Shown here: positions 30,225 through 41,009 of the stretch, piece by piece | Layout of the letters: every line of letters begins with the position of its first letter | Position numbering within the stretch: the first letter of the stretch is position 1 | The notes under the pieces: generated by a model | Told to the model about the DNA's origin: nothing | Seen by the model: the letters and a program-made list of their open reading frames with translations, nothing else | Database searches by the model: none | Made by a program: the position numbers and the translations under genes | Assembly (NCBI RefSeq): GCF_003008555.2 | Contig: NZ_CP027665.1 | Coordinates: 3,828,139 to 3,892,138 of the forward strand | Direction: 5' to 3' | DNA: 64,000 bases | DNA from: Pukyongiella litopenaei | GTDB lineage: Bacteria > Pseudomonadota > Alphaproteobacteria > Rhodobacterales > Rhodobacteraceae

Positions 30225-30524
30225 ATGATCCGCGTCCTGAGCACAGTTTGCCTGATCGCCGCCCCGATGACCGGCCCCGTTTTGGCCGATGTCATCGGTC
30301 CGGGCGGCAAGCTGCGCGATTGCTATTGCACCGACAGCCAGGGGGCGCGGGTCGAGCTGGGTGAAACCATCTGCCTGCAGGTCGATGGGCGCATGTTCAT
30401 GGCCCAGTGCCAGATGTCGCTCAACGTGCCGATGTGGCGCGAGATTCGCCAGGGCTGCCTGTCGTCACGGCTGGAACACCTGCAGCCAGGTCTCGACCCG
30501 TTCCCGGTTCACCCCAAGATCTGA
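30225..30524 (+). CDS. Small exported protein, unknown function
   Basis: A 99-residue protein with a signal peptide (to about residue 21, GPVLA then DVIGPGG) and a mature part with four cysteines (DCYCTD, ICLQ, QCQM, GCLS), suggesting disulfides in the periplasm. Similar short secreted proteins exist in roseobacters as far as I recall, none characterised. Its last 20 codons overlap, on the opposite strand, the end of the DUF1499 gene by 60 bases. Confidence rests on the leader, cysteine pattern and codon bias. Confidence 0.7.
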   Translation: MIRVLSTVCLIAAPMTGPVLADVIGPGGKLRDCYCTDSQGARVELGETICLQVDGRMFMAQCQMSLNVPMWREIRQGCLSSRLEHLQPGLDPFPVHPKI

Positions 30525-30878
30525 ACTGCCGAACCGCGACCGCCCCCAGACCAGCAGCCGGTCGCCGCGCTGTTCGGCGGTCACATAGTCGGGAAAACCG
30601 ATGACCGGCGTGCGCGTGACCCAGGTGATGCGCCCGTCTTTCACCGAACCGGCCATCGGCTTGGTGCGCGGCATCCCGGCAACGGCCCCGGCCAGCCGCG
30701 CCAGCCCGTCGGGTCCGGTTTCCAGCACCCGGATCGAGCCGTTGCGGAAATCGCGGTTGGTGTCATCGGGGATCTCGACATGCCACCGCATCGGATCGCT
30801 GGGCGCAAGCCGAACATAGCCTATGGCCACCGCGGCCGCGGCCAGCAACACCCACAATACCAGTATGACCCGTCTCAT
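30465..30878 (-). CDS. DUF1499 family membrane-anchored protein
   Basis: A 137-residue protein with one N-terminal TM helix (about residues 3-21) and a DUF1499 domain outside. Typical features are the DTNRDF region, the central MPRTKPMAGS and the DYVTAEQRGDRLLVWGRSRFG segment near the C-terminus. The function is unknown. ATG 30878 follows AAGGGAC and puts the TM at the N-terminus; upstream in-frame codons are Arg/Gly-rich and unlikely. The 3' end overlaps the convergent small secreted-protein gene. Confidence 0.87.
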   Translation of the reverse strand: MRRVILVLWVLLAAAAVAIGYVRLAPSDPMRWHVEIPDDTNRDFRNGSIRVLETGPDGLARLAGAVAGMPRTKPMAGSVKDGRITWVTRTPVIGFPDYVTAEQRGDRLLVWGRSRFGSSDLGVNRERVETWLQVFQP

Positions 30879-31010
30879 GTCCCTTCCCGGCCGGCGCGTG
30901 CCTCCCCCGGCCCTGTCCGTCCTCAAACCCGGCACCTCTGCCGCCCTTCCGGCACCCTAGCATGCCCGGCCGCGAACGCTGGCGCGACCTATTTGCGCAC
31001 CCGCCGTCGG

Positions 31011-31976
31011 TCAGGTCCCGCGCCGCGCCGCGCCCAGCAGGCAGAGAATTTCTGTCGCCACATGCGCCCCGGCGATGGCGGTCGCGCCAGTGGTGTCAAA
31101 GGGCGGCGACACCTCGACCACGTCGCCGCCGCGCAGGTCGATCCCGGCGATGTCGCGCAGCATGATCGACGCCTGCGCGCTGGTCAGCCCGCCCCAGACC
31201 GGGGTGCCGGTGCCCGGCGCATAGGCCGGGTCCAGCCCGTCGATGTCGAATGTCAGATAGACCGGGTGATCGCCCAGGATCTCGCGGATCCTGCGCGCGG
31301 TGGCGGCAGGGCCGTTCTCATGCACCGCGCGGGCGTCGATGATGTTCACCCCCAGCGTATCGGCATTGCTGGTGCGGATCCCCACCTGCACCGACCGCGC
31401 CGGGTCCACCAGCCCCGATTTCACCGCCTTGTAGAACATGGTGCCGTGGTCGATCCGGTCCATGTCGTCATCGGCCCAGGTGTCGGTATGGGCATCGAAT
31501 TGCAGCAGCGACATGGGCCCGAACCGCTCGGCAAAGGCGCGCAGGATCGGGAAGCTGATGTAATGATCCCCACCCAGCGACACCGGCGCCACGCCCGCGT
31601 CGAGGATACCGCCGATATGCGCGGTCAGCCGCGCGGGAAAGGACGGGATATCGGCATAGTCATAGGCCAGATCGCCATAATCGACGATCGCAAACTCGCT
31701 GAGCAGGTCGAAAGGCCACCCATAGGGCGGATCGGGCGCCTGCAAGCTGCTGGCCTCGCGGATCGCGCGTGGCCCCAGCCGCGTGCCGGGCCGGTTGGTC
31801 ACCGCCTGGTCGAACGGAATTCCGGTGACGGCGAAATCGGCGCCGCTCAGATCCTTGGTATAGCGCCGGCGCAGGAAGGACAGCGCGCCGCCGAACGTGC
31901 CCTCGAAGCTGGGCCCGCGCAGATCATCGCGCGTAAAGGCGTGATCGACCTCGTTCTTTGCATCCTCCAGCGCCAT
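31011..31976 (-). CDS. speB: Agmatinase/ureohydrolase
   Basis: Binuclear manganese hydrolase of the arginase family. The 321 residues carry the metal motifs GGDHYISF, DAHTDTWADD and SFDID-type TFDIDGLDPAYAPGTGTP. The N-terminal GGALSFLRRRYTKDL and GIPFDQAVTNRPG resemble agmatinases, which release urea from agmatine to give putrescine; guanidinobutyrase or a related guanidino hydrolase remains possible. It lies 14 bases after an M20 amidohydrolase gene on the same strand. Confidence 0.9.
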   Translation of the reverse strand: MALEDAKNEVDHAFTRDDLRGPSFEGTFGGALSFLRRRYTKDLSGADFAVTGIPFDQAVTNRPGTRLGPRAIREASSLQAPDPPYGWPFDLLSEFAIVDYGDLAYDYADIPSFPARLTAHIGGILDAGVAPVSLGGDHYISFPILRAFAERFGPMSLLQFDAHTDTWADDDMDRIDHGTMFYKAVKSGLVDPARSVQVGIRTSNADTLGVNIIDARAVHENGPAATARRIREILGDHPVYLTFDIDGLDPAYAPGTGTPVWGGLTSAQASIMLRDIAGIDLRGGDVVEVSPPFDTTGATAIAGAHVATEILCLLGAARRGT

Positions 31977-31990
31977 CGCCTGTGTCCCGC

Positions 31991-33160
31991 CTATGCCCCC
32001 GCCAACGGCTGCGCCCGCTCGACCAGCCGCGCAAAGAACGATGCACCGACCGGGGCGATCTCGTCGTTGAAATCGTATTTCGGATGGTGCAGCCCGGCGG
32101 TGTCGCCCTGCCCGATGAACAGGTAGGCGCCGGGCCGCGCCCGGAGCATGTAGGAGAAATCCTCGGCCCCCATCTCGCGCCCGGCATCGGCAACCACGCG
32201 GCTTTCGCCCGCCACCTCGGCGGCGACCGCGGCGGCGAAACCGGCGCGGTCCGGGTCGTTGACCGTGGCGGGATAGCCCACGACGTAATCCAGCCGCGCC
32301 CCGACGCCGTAGCTGGCGGCCTGCCCGTCGACGATTTCCTGCAACCGGCGCATCACCATCTGCTGCACCCGCGGATCGAAGGTCCGGATCGTGCCGTTGA
32401 TATAGGCGGTGTCGGGGATCACGTTGTCGACCGTGCCCGCGTGGATCTGCGTGACCGAAACCACCAGATCGTCCAGCGCATAGTGATTGCGGCTGACGAT
32501 GGTCTGGATCGCCTGCGCCATGCCGCAGGCGGCGATCACCGGGTCGCGGGTTTCATGCGGCATCGCGCCATGTCCGCCGACACCCTGGATATGCACCTCG
32601 AACGTATCCACCGCCGCCATGATCGGCCCCGGCGTGGTATAGAACGCACCGGCCTCGACCCCCGGCGCGTTGTGCAGCGCATAGACCTGGTCGATCCCGA
32701 ACCGGTCCATGATGCCTTCCTCGACCATGACATTGCCCCCGGCGCCGTTTTCCTCGGCGGGCTGAAAGATCAGCGCGACCTTGCCGGCGAAATTGCGGGT
32801 CTCGGCCAGGTAACGCGCCGCGCCCAGCAGCATCGTGGTATGGCCATCATGGCCGCAGGCATGCATTTTCCCCACGTTTTCCGACACATAACCGACACCG
32901 GTTTCCTCGGTGATCGGCAGCGCGTCCATATCGGCGCGCAACCCGATGACCGGCCCGGGACCGCGCCCTTCGACGATGGCCACGAGACCGGTCTGCGCGA
33001 TGCCTTCATGCAGCTCGTCAACGCCGAACTCGCGCAGCCTGTCGGCGACGAAACCCGCCGTTCGCGGCAGGTCGAATTCGAGCTCGGGCATCCGGTGCAA
33101 CTGCTGGCGCCAGCCCTTCATGTCGGCCGCGAACTCGGCGATTCGGTTGATCACGGGCAT
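31991..33160 (-). CDS. M20 family amidohydrolase (hippurate hydrolase-like)
   Basis: A 389-residue metal-dependent amidohydrolase of the HipO/IAA-amino-acid hydrolase group. Metal ligands are in HACGHDGHTTMLLGAA near residue 95-110, EENGAGG (about 130) and the C-terminal EDFSYML. The substrate is an N-acyl amino acid or similar. ATG 33160 has AGGAG upstream; a longer frame is possible but not conserved. The pairing with a ureohydrolase suggests a two-step breakdown of an acylated guanidino compound, which is inference. Confidence 0.9.
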   Translation of the reverse strand: MPVINRIAEFAADMKGWRQQLHRMPELEFDLPRTAGFVADRLREFGVDELHEGIAQTGLVAIVEGRGPGPVIGLRADMDALPITEETGVGYVSENVGKMHACGHDGHTTMLLGAARYLAETRNFAGKVALIFQPAEENGAGGNVMVEEGIMDRFGIDQVYALHNAPGVEAGAFYTTPGPIMAAVDTFEVHIQGVGGHGAMPHETRDPVIAACGMAQAIQTIVSRNHYALDDLVVSVTQIHAGTVDNVIPDTAYINGTIRTFDPRVQQMVMRRLQEIVDGQAASYGVGARLDYVVGYPATVNDPDRAGFAAAVAAEVAGESRVVADAGREMGAEDFSYMLRARPGAYLFIGQGDTAGLHHPKYDFNDEIAPVGASFFARLVERAQPLAGA

Positions 33161-33224
33161 GGGGTGGACTCCTGCGGCACACTCGGGAATGGATGCATCT
33201 GACACCGGATGAAAGGCCACCGCA

Positions 33225-34043
33225 ATGCCCAACGACGCGCTCATCCACGATCCCGAGGCCGGAATCGAACGCCTGCTGGAAATCATGCGCCGGCTGCGCG
33301 CGCCCGAAACCGGCTGCCCCTGGGATATCGAGCAGGATTTCGCCACCATCGCCCCCTACACAATCGAAGAGGCCTATGAGGTGGCCGACGCGATCGACCG
33401 CGAAGCCTGGGACGAGCTGCGCGGCGAACTGGGCGACCTGCTGTTCCAGTCGGTGTTCCATGCGCAGATGGCCGCCGAGGCCGGGCATTTCACCTTTCAG
33501 GACGTGGTGCGCGGCATGTCCGACAAGATGGTGGCCCGCCATCCGCATGTGTTCGGCGATGAAAGCCGCGACAAGTCCGCCGACCAGCAGACCCGCGATT
33601 GGGAAGAAATCAAGGCCGCCGAACGCAGCGAGAAGGCGCAGAAAGGCGCGCTCGACGGGGTGGCCGCGAACCTGCCGGCGCTGCTGCGGGCCTACAAGCT
33701 GCAGAAACGCGCCGCGCGGGTGGGGTTCGACTGGCCTGCCACCGACGAGGTGATCGCAAAGATCGCCGAAGAAGCCGCCGAGCTGGCCGAGGCGAAAGGC
33801 AATGCCGACCCGGACCACCTGGAAGAGGAATTCGGCGACCTGCTGTTCGTGATCGCCAATCTCGCCCGGCACCTGGGGATCGAACCCGAGGCCGCGCTGC
33901 GCCGTGCCAATGCCAAGTTCATCCGCCGATTCGAGGGGGTCGAGGCGCGGCTGGCCGATGCCGGCAAGCGCCCCGAAGACAGCGATCTGGCCGAGATGGA
34001 TGCGCTGTGGGACGCGGTGAAACGTGCCGAACGCGCGGGCTGA
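33225..34043 (+). CDS. mazG: Nucleoside triphosphate pyrophosphohydrolase MazG
   Basis: Hydrolyses non-canonical and other NTPs to NMP and pyrophosphate; in E. coli it also limits ppGpp. Of the 272 residues, two MazG domains are visible: residues about 15-120 with CPWDIEQDF and the EExxE metal site (EEAYEVADAI), and about 165-255 with EEAAELAEAKG and LEEEFGDLLFVI. Start ATG 33225 after AAAGG. Divergent from the M20 gene across 64 bases. Confidence 0.95.
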   Translation: MPNDALIHDPEAGIERLLEIMRRLRAPETGCPWDIEQDFATIAPYTIEEAYEVADAIDREAWDELRGELGDLLFQSVFHAQMAAEAGHFTFQDVVRGMSDKMVARHPHVFGDESRDKSADQQTRDWEEIKAAERSEKAQKGALDGVAANLPALLRAYKLQKRAARVGFDWPATDEVIAKIAEEAAELAEAKGNADPDHLEEEFGDLLFVIANLARHLGIEPEAALRRANAKFIRRFEGVEARLADAGKRPEDSDLAEMDALWDAVKRAERAG

Positions 34044-34100
34044 AGCGCTGGACTTCCCGCCGCCCGCCTGCGAGGGTCCGCGCGACCGGCGGAGAGGGCA

Positions 34101-35042
34101 ATGACACGGCGCAAGATCATCATCGACACCGATCCGGGACAGGACGACGCCGTCGCGATCCTGATGGCGCTGGCCAGTCCCGACGATATCGACCTGCTGG
34201 GCATCACCGCCGTGGCCGGGAACGTGCCGCTGCCGCTGACCGCGAAAAACGCGCGGATGGTCTGCGAACTGGCGGGCCGGACCGATATTGCGGTTTTTGC
34301 CGGCTGCGACGCGCCCCTGACGCGGAAACTGGTTACCGCCGAGCATGTGCATGGCAAGACCGGGCTCGATGGTCCCGCCCTGCCCGATCCGGTCATGCCG
34401 ATGGCGCCGGGTCATGCGGTCGATTTCATCATCGACACGCTGCGCGCTCACGATCCCGGCACGGTGACGCTCTGCCCGCTGGGACCGCTGACCAATATCG
34501 CCACCGCGTTCCGGCGCGCGCCGGATATCGTGCCGCGCGTGCAGGAAATCGTGCTGATGGGCGGCGCCTATTTCGAGGTGGGCAACATCACGCCCGCCGC
34601 CGAGTTCAACATTTACGTTGACCCGGAAGCCGCTGATATCGTGTTCAAATCGGGCGCTCCTATTGTGGTTATGCCGCTCGACGTAACCCACAAGGTGCTG
34701 GTCACCCGACCGCGCAACGACGCCTTTCGCGCATTGGGAACGAAGGTCGGCACCGCCGTCGCCGAGATGACCGATTTCTTCGAACGGTTCGATCGCGAGA
34801 AATACGGCAGCGACGGCGCGCCGCTGCACGACCCCTGCGTCACCGCCTACCTGATCCGGCCCGACCTGTTTTCCGGGCGGCATGTCAATGTCGAGATCGA
34901 GACCGGGTCGGATCTGACGCTGGGCATGACCGTGGCCGACTGGTGGGGTGTGACCGACCGCCCCCCCAACGCAACCTTCATCGGCGATGTGGACGCGGAC
35001 GGGTTCTTTGCGCTGCTGACCGAGAGGCTGTCCCGGCTATGA
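34101..35042 (+). CDS. Inosine-uridine preferring nucleoside hydrolase
   Basis: Cleaves the N-glycosidic bond of ribonucleosides for base salvage. The 313 residues begin with the calcium-binding DTDPGQDDAVAI motif, and show LGPLTNIA, NITPAAEFNIYVDPEAA and the C-terminal HDPCVTAYLI that complete the active site. Specificity (pyrimidine or purine) cannot be set by eye. It overlaps the GNAT gene by ATGA. Confidence 0.94.
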   Translation: MTRRKIIIDTDPGQDDAVAILMALASPDDIDLLGITAVAGNVPLPLTAKNARMVCELAGRTDIAVFAGCDAPLTRKLVTAEHVHGKTGLDGPALPDPVMPMAPGHAVDFIIDTLRAHDPGTVTLCPLGPLTNIATAFRRAPDIVPRVQEIVLMGGAYFEVGNITPAAEFNIYVDPEAADIVFKSGAPIVVMPLDVTHKVLVTRPRNDAFRALGTKVGTAVAEMTDFFERFDREKYGSDGAPLHDPCVTAYLIRPDLFSGRHVNVEIETGSDLTLGMTVADWWGVTDRPPNATFIGDVDADGFFALLTERLSRL

Positions 35043-35488
35043 GCGCATCGCTGCATCTGGCCGGACCCGGCGATCTGGACCGCCTGACCGGGTTCGTTGC
35101 CGCCTTTCACGACGAAATGGGCATCAGACAGGATGCCGCCACCCGCCAGGACGCGCTGGCGCCGCTGCTTGACGGGTCGCCCTATGGCGCGGCCTACCTG
35201 ATCGGACCGGCGCGCTCGCCGATCGGCTATGTGATCGTGACCTTCGGCTGGTCGGTCGAGTTCGGCGGCATGGACGGGTTCGTCGACGAAATCTGGCTGC
35301 GGCCGGCCGTGCGCCGCCGTGGCATCGCCACCGAGGTGCTGTCGGAACTGCCCAAGGCGCTGGCCGGGGCCGGCGTCAAGGCGTTGCATCTCGAGGTTGA
35401 CCGCGACGACGAAGCCGCCCAGCGGATCTACCTGCGGGCGGGGTTCCGCCCGAGGGAACGCTACATGCTGATGAGCCGCGTGTTCTGA
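35039..35488 (+). CDS. GNAT family N-acetyltransferase
   Basis: A 149-residue acetyltransferase. The acetyl-CoA loop is RPAVRRRGIATEVLSEL (about 84-100) and the C-terminal block is DEAAQRIYLRAGFRPRERYM. The central GYVIVTFGWSVEFGG resembles aminoglycoside-acetyltransferase-like GNATs, but the substrate is unknown. ATG 35039 overlaps the nucleoside hydrolase stop by four bases. Confidence 0.88.
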   Translation: MSASLHLAGPGDLDRLTGFVAAFHDEMGIRQDAATRQDALAPLLDGSPYGAAYLIGPARSPIGYVIVTFGWSVEFGGMDGFVDEIWLRPAVRRRGIATEVLSELPKALAGAGVKALHLEVDRDDEAAQRIYLRAGFRPRERYMLMSRVF

Positions 35489-35491
35489 GCG

Positions 35492-35525
35492 GCCGGGCGC
35501 GGGCGCGACAGCCCCGCGCCCCGGC
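35492..35525. terminator. GC-rich hairpin between convergent genes
   Basis: GCCGGGCGCGGG pairs with CCCGCGCCCCGGC (one extra C) in the 43-bp gap between the GNAT stop and the enolase stop. No U-tract on either side; possibly a bidirectional terminator. Confidence 0.5.
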
Positions 35526-35531
35526 TGAATC

Positions 35532-37756
<2,225 letters not shown>

Positions 37757-37868
37757 CGGGGCGACTCCGGCAAAGGGGTATCTCGCTGCCATGACCGAAA
37801 TCCCGGACACCCGCAAGCATGCCGGTGGCCGAATTGCCCTTTGACCATCGCGGTGCTACGCAACCGGC

Positions 37869-38909
37869 ATGCACGCAACGCCGCCCTCCTGGGTCGTGAC
37901 CCTTCGCACGCTGGCGCTCGGCGCCGGAGGGGCGGTGCTGGCCTGGGTGCTGGGCCTGCCGGTGCCGATTCTGATCGGCCCGGCGCTGGCGGTGAGCCTC
38001 GCGGCGCTGGCGGGCGTGCAGGCCGCCCTGTCCGACCGACTGCGCGACGGCTGTTTCGTGGTCATGGGGCTGGGCATCGGCGCCGGGTTCGACCCCAATG
38101 CAACGGCGGCCATCCTGAGCTGGCCGCTGGCCTTCGCCGCCCTCGCCGCCGGCCTGCTGGCGACGATGAGCCTGTGCCGCGCGGTGCTGACACGGGGCTT
38201 CGGGTTCGATCCGACCAGCGCCCTGCTGGCCTCGGCGCCCGGTCACCTGAGTTTCGTCCTCGGCCTGGCAGCCGATACCGGCGGCGATGTCGGGCGGGTC
38301 GCGGTGGTGCAGACCATCCGGTTGCTGGCGCTGACGGTCACGGTGCCCTTCGTGGCGCTGGCGATGGGGATCGACATGCGCGGCGCGGTGATCGAGTTCG
38401 GCCCGCCGATGGTGCCGTGGCACCTGGTCCTGCTGATACCGGCGGGCATCCTGGCCGGGCTGGCCTGCACCCGGCTGCGCCTGCCCGCACCGATGCTGCT
38501 GGGCGCGATGGGCGTGTCCGCGGCAACCCATGCCACCTCGCTCACGCCCGGCGCGGTGCCGTCCGGGCTGATGATGCCGACCTTTGCCGTGCTCGGCACC
38601 CTGATCGGCACGCGGTTTTCGGGCATGTCGCTGGCGCAGTTCCGCGCGGCCCTGGCCGCCGGGCTGATCACCACCGCGATCGCCGTGGCGGTCGCGGCGC
38701 TGATCGCGCTGCCGGTGGCGGCGGTTCTGTCGATGCCCGCCGCGCAGGTGCTGGCGGCCTTTTCGCCGGGCGGGCTGGAAACCATGGTGGCGCTCGGTGC
38801 GGCCATGGGCGCCAGCCCGGGCTTTGTCGCCGCCTGCCATTTCGTGCGGCTGATGATCCTGTCGCTGCTGATCCCGCTGTCGCTGCGCCGGGTGCGGGCG
38901 AACGCCTAG
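37869..38909 (+). CDS. AbrB family membrane protein
   Basis: A 346-residue polytopic inner-membrane protein of the AbrB/ammonia-monooxygenase-like family (duplicated AbrB domain, TIGR03082), about ten TM helices in two related halves (FVVMGLGIGAGF near 60 and SGLMMPTFAVLGTLIG near 235). Despite the name it is unrelated to the AbrB DNA-binding protein. In E. coli such a protein affects aidB expression; the transport function is unproven. Its TAG stop overlaps the stop of the Fur gene (CTAG), a convergent pair. Confidence 0.88.
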   Translation: MHATPPSWVVTLRTLALGAGGAVLAWVLGLPVPILIGPALAVSLAALAGVQAALSDRLRDGCFVVMGLGIGAGFDPNATAAILSWPLAFAALAAGLLATMSLCRAVLTRGFGFDPTSALLASAPGHLSFVLGLAADTGGDVGRVAVVQTIRLLALTVTVPFVALAMGIDMRGAVIEFGPPMVPWHLVLLIPAGILAGLACTRLRLPAPMLLGAMGVSAATHATSLTPGAVPSGLMMPTFAVLGTLIGTRFSGMSLAQFRAALAAGLITTAIAVAVAALIALPVAAVLSMPAAQVLAAFSPGGLETMVALGAAMGASPGFVAACHFVRLMILSLLIPLSLRRVRANA

Positions 38910-39328
38910 CCGGCGCCGTCCGGCTTGCGCGGCACCCCGTAGAGTTCGAGCCGGTGTCCGCGCAGCTCATAGCCCAGCTTGGCGGCGATCTTTTCCTGCA
39001 GCGCCTCGATCTCGGGATCGACGAATTCGATCACCTCGCCCGAATTCATGTCGATCAGGTGATCGTGATGGTCGCGCTCGGCGTCTTCATAGCGCGCGCG
39101 CCCGTCGCCGAACTCCAGCCGTTCCAGGATCCCGGCTTCCTCGAACAGCTTCACCGTGCGATAGACCGTGGCGATCGAGATACCCGCATCCAGCGCCGAG
39201 GCGCGGGCATAGAGTTCTTCGACATCCGGGTGGTCGTCGCTGTCCTGAAGAACCCGCGCGATCACCCGGCGCTGGCCGGTCATGCGCAGGCCCTTGGCCT
39301 CGCAGCGGGCGATGATCGACTCTGACAT
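38906..39328 (-). CDS. fur: Fur family transcriptional regulator (Fur/Mur)
   Basis: A 140-residue metal-responsive repressor. The winged helix is at about 1-80 (TGQRRVIARVLQDS, then SIATVYRTVKLFEEAG) and the dimer/metal domain follows with RDHHDHLIDMNSGEVIEF. The two CxxC zinc sites of many Fur proteins are absent (the position reads DMNSGE), which fits the alphaproteobacterial Fur/Mur branch that often senses manganese. ATG 39328 is the first residue of the conserved sequence. Metal specificity is not decided by the sequence. Confidence 0.9.
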   Translation of the reverse strand: MSESIIARCEAKGLRMTGQRRVIARVLQDSDDHPDVEELYARASALDAGISIATVYRTVKLFEEAGILERLEFGDGRARYEDAERDHHDHLIDMNSGEVIEFVDPEIEALQEKIAAKLGYELRGHRLELYGVPRKPDGAG

Positions 39329-39678
39329 GGAACCCCCGAAACAGCTCTGGATTCCGGGTTTAGCCGGTTCCCGTTTCCGGGGCCACCGGGTTCTGACCGC
39401 TTTCGGCTGTTGACTTTCGCCCCGGCAACGCCCATGTGGCCCCTCAAGGCAACGTCCGCTGCCGCGTGAGCAGGACACAGAACCAAGATGGAGCGGGATA
39501 CATCCCGCAGGCCACCGGGACGCTGCCCGATTGATCCCAAAATCACGCGTGGGGCCAAACGCCAGACCGGTTCGTCGTTGGCACGAGGCCACCGAACCCG
39601 AGGGATGGCGCCCCACCGACGCCGCGCATCCGCGGCAAAACCCGGCCCCACAGCCGTGCGGGCCCGAAAGGATATGAC
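39329..39678. other. Divergent intergenic region, fur / DEAD-box helicase
   Basis: About 350 bases without a supported gene. It should contain promoters for both sides and a long leader for the helicase. Seen: TTGACT at 39412-39417, without a good -10 at 17 bp, and a small stem GCGGGA-TACA-TCCCGC at 39493-39508 in the helicase leader. Long GC-rich frames cross it but have no start signal or family similarity. Confidence 0.5.
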
Positions 39679-41001
39679 TTGAGCGATTTCGACATGATGG
39701 GCCTGCCGGCGGCGCTGGTGCAGCGGCTGGCCGACATGGGCATAACCCAACCGACCCCGATCCAGAAACAGGCGATCCCGCACGCGCTGAACGGGCGCGA
39801 CGTGATGGGGCTGGCGCAGACCGGCACCGGCAAGACCGCGGCCTTCGGCCTGCCGCTGGTCACGCGGATGCTGGGCTACGGGCGCAAGCCCGACCGCTAC
39901 ACCGTGCGCGGGCTGGTGCTGGCGCCCACCCGCGAACTGGCCGGGCAGATCGTCCAGACCCTGCGCGCGATGGCCGAGGACACGCCGCTGAAGGTCGGCA
40001 TGGTCGTCGGCGGCCAGTCGATCAACGCCCAGATGAAACGGCTGGAACGCGGCACCGACCTGCTGGTGGCGACGCCGGGGCGGCTGCTCGACCTGCTGGA
40101 CCGGAACGCGCTGACGCTGGAAAGCTGCGATTTCCTGGTGCTGGACGAAGCCGACCAGATGCTCGATCTCGGGTTCATCCACGCGCTGCGCAAGATCGCC
40201 GGGCTGCTGCCGGAGGATCGCCAGACGATGCTGTTCTCGGCCACGATGTCGAAACAGATGAACGAGATCGCCCAGAGCTATCTGAACCGGCCCGTCCGGG
40301 TCGAGGTCTCGCCGCCGGGCAAAGCCGCCGACAAGGTGACGCAGGCGGTGCATTTCATCGCCAAGGCGGAAAAGACCAACCTGCTGATCGAGCTTCTGGA
40401 CGCGCACCGGGACGAACGCGCCCTGGTGTTCGGCCGGACCAAGCACGGATCGGAAAAACTGATGCGGGTGCTGGAAAAGGCCGGGTTTGCCGCCGGGTCG
40501 ATCCACGGCAACAAGAGCCAGGGCCAGCGCGACCGCGCCATCGCCGCCTTCAAGGCCGGCGAGATCAAGGTGCTGGTGGCCACCGACGTGGCCGCGCGGG
40601 GGCTGGACATCCCGGACGTGAAACACGTCTACAACTATGACCTGCCCAACGTGCCCGACAATTATGTGCACCGCATCGGGCGCACCGCGCGCGCCGGCAA
40701 GGACGGCGCCGCGATCGCGTTCTGCGCGCCCGACGAGATGGGCGAACTGAAGGCGATCCAGAAGGTGATGGGCCTGTCGATCCCGGTGGCCTCGGGCCGC
40801 CCCTGGGAACCGGTCGAGGATCCCGCAGCGCCCAAGCGGCGCGGTGGCGGGCGCCGGGGCCCCGGTGGGAAACCCGGTGGCAACCCCGGCGGCAAATCCG
40901 GTGCCGCACCCGGCGGCCAGCGCCGCCGGCGGCGCGGCCCGCCGCGCGGCAAGCGGGGCGGCGCTCAGGGGGGCGGTGGCGGCCGGAGCTCGGCCGCCTG
41001 A
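39679..41001 (+). CDS. DEAD-box ATP-dependent RNA helicase
   Basis: RhlE-type RNA helicase, 440 residues. Motifs in order: Q motif (TPIQKQAIP, about 30), AQTGTGKTAAFGLP (motif I), PTRELAGQI (Ia), TPGR (Ib), VLDEADQML (II), FSATM (III), ARGLDIPDVKHVYNYD (V) and HRIGRTARAG (VI). The C-terminal 60 residues are Gly/Arg/Pro-rich, an RNA-binding tail. The start is TTG 39679 with AAGGAT seven bases upstream; an out-of-frame ATG at 39674 stops at once. Roles in rRNA assembly or cold growth are typical. Confidence 0.94.
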   Translation: MSDFDMMGLPAALVQRLADMGITQPTPIQKQAIPHALNGRDVMGLAQTGTGKTAAFGLPLVTRMLGYGRKPDRYTVRGLVLAPTRELAGQIVQTLRAMAEDTPLKVGMVVGGQSINAQMKRLERGTDLLVATPGRLLDLLDRNALTLESCDFLVLDEADQMLDLGFIHALRKIAGLLPEDRQTMLFSATMSKQMNEIAQSYLNRPVRVEVSPPGKAADKVTQAVHFIAKAEKTNLLIELLDAHRDERALVFGRTKHGSEKLMRVLEKAGFAAGSIHGNKSQGQRDRAIAAFKAGEIKVLVATDVAARGLDIPDVKHVYNYDLPNVPDNYVHRIGRTARAGKDGAAIAFCAPDEMGELKAIQKVMGLSIPVASGRPWEPVEDPAAPKRRGGGRRGPGGKPGGNPGGKSGAAPGGQRRRRRGPPRGKRGGAQGGGGGRSSAA

Positions 41002-41009
41002 TCCCGGTC

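Noticed and set aside
33018..34883. Minus-strand ORF of 621 codons opposite mazG and the nucleoside hydrolase
   Set aside because: Both opposite genes have intact motifs; this frame shows none.
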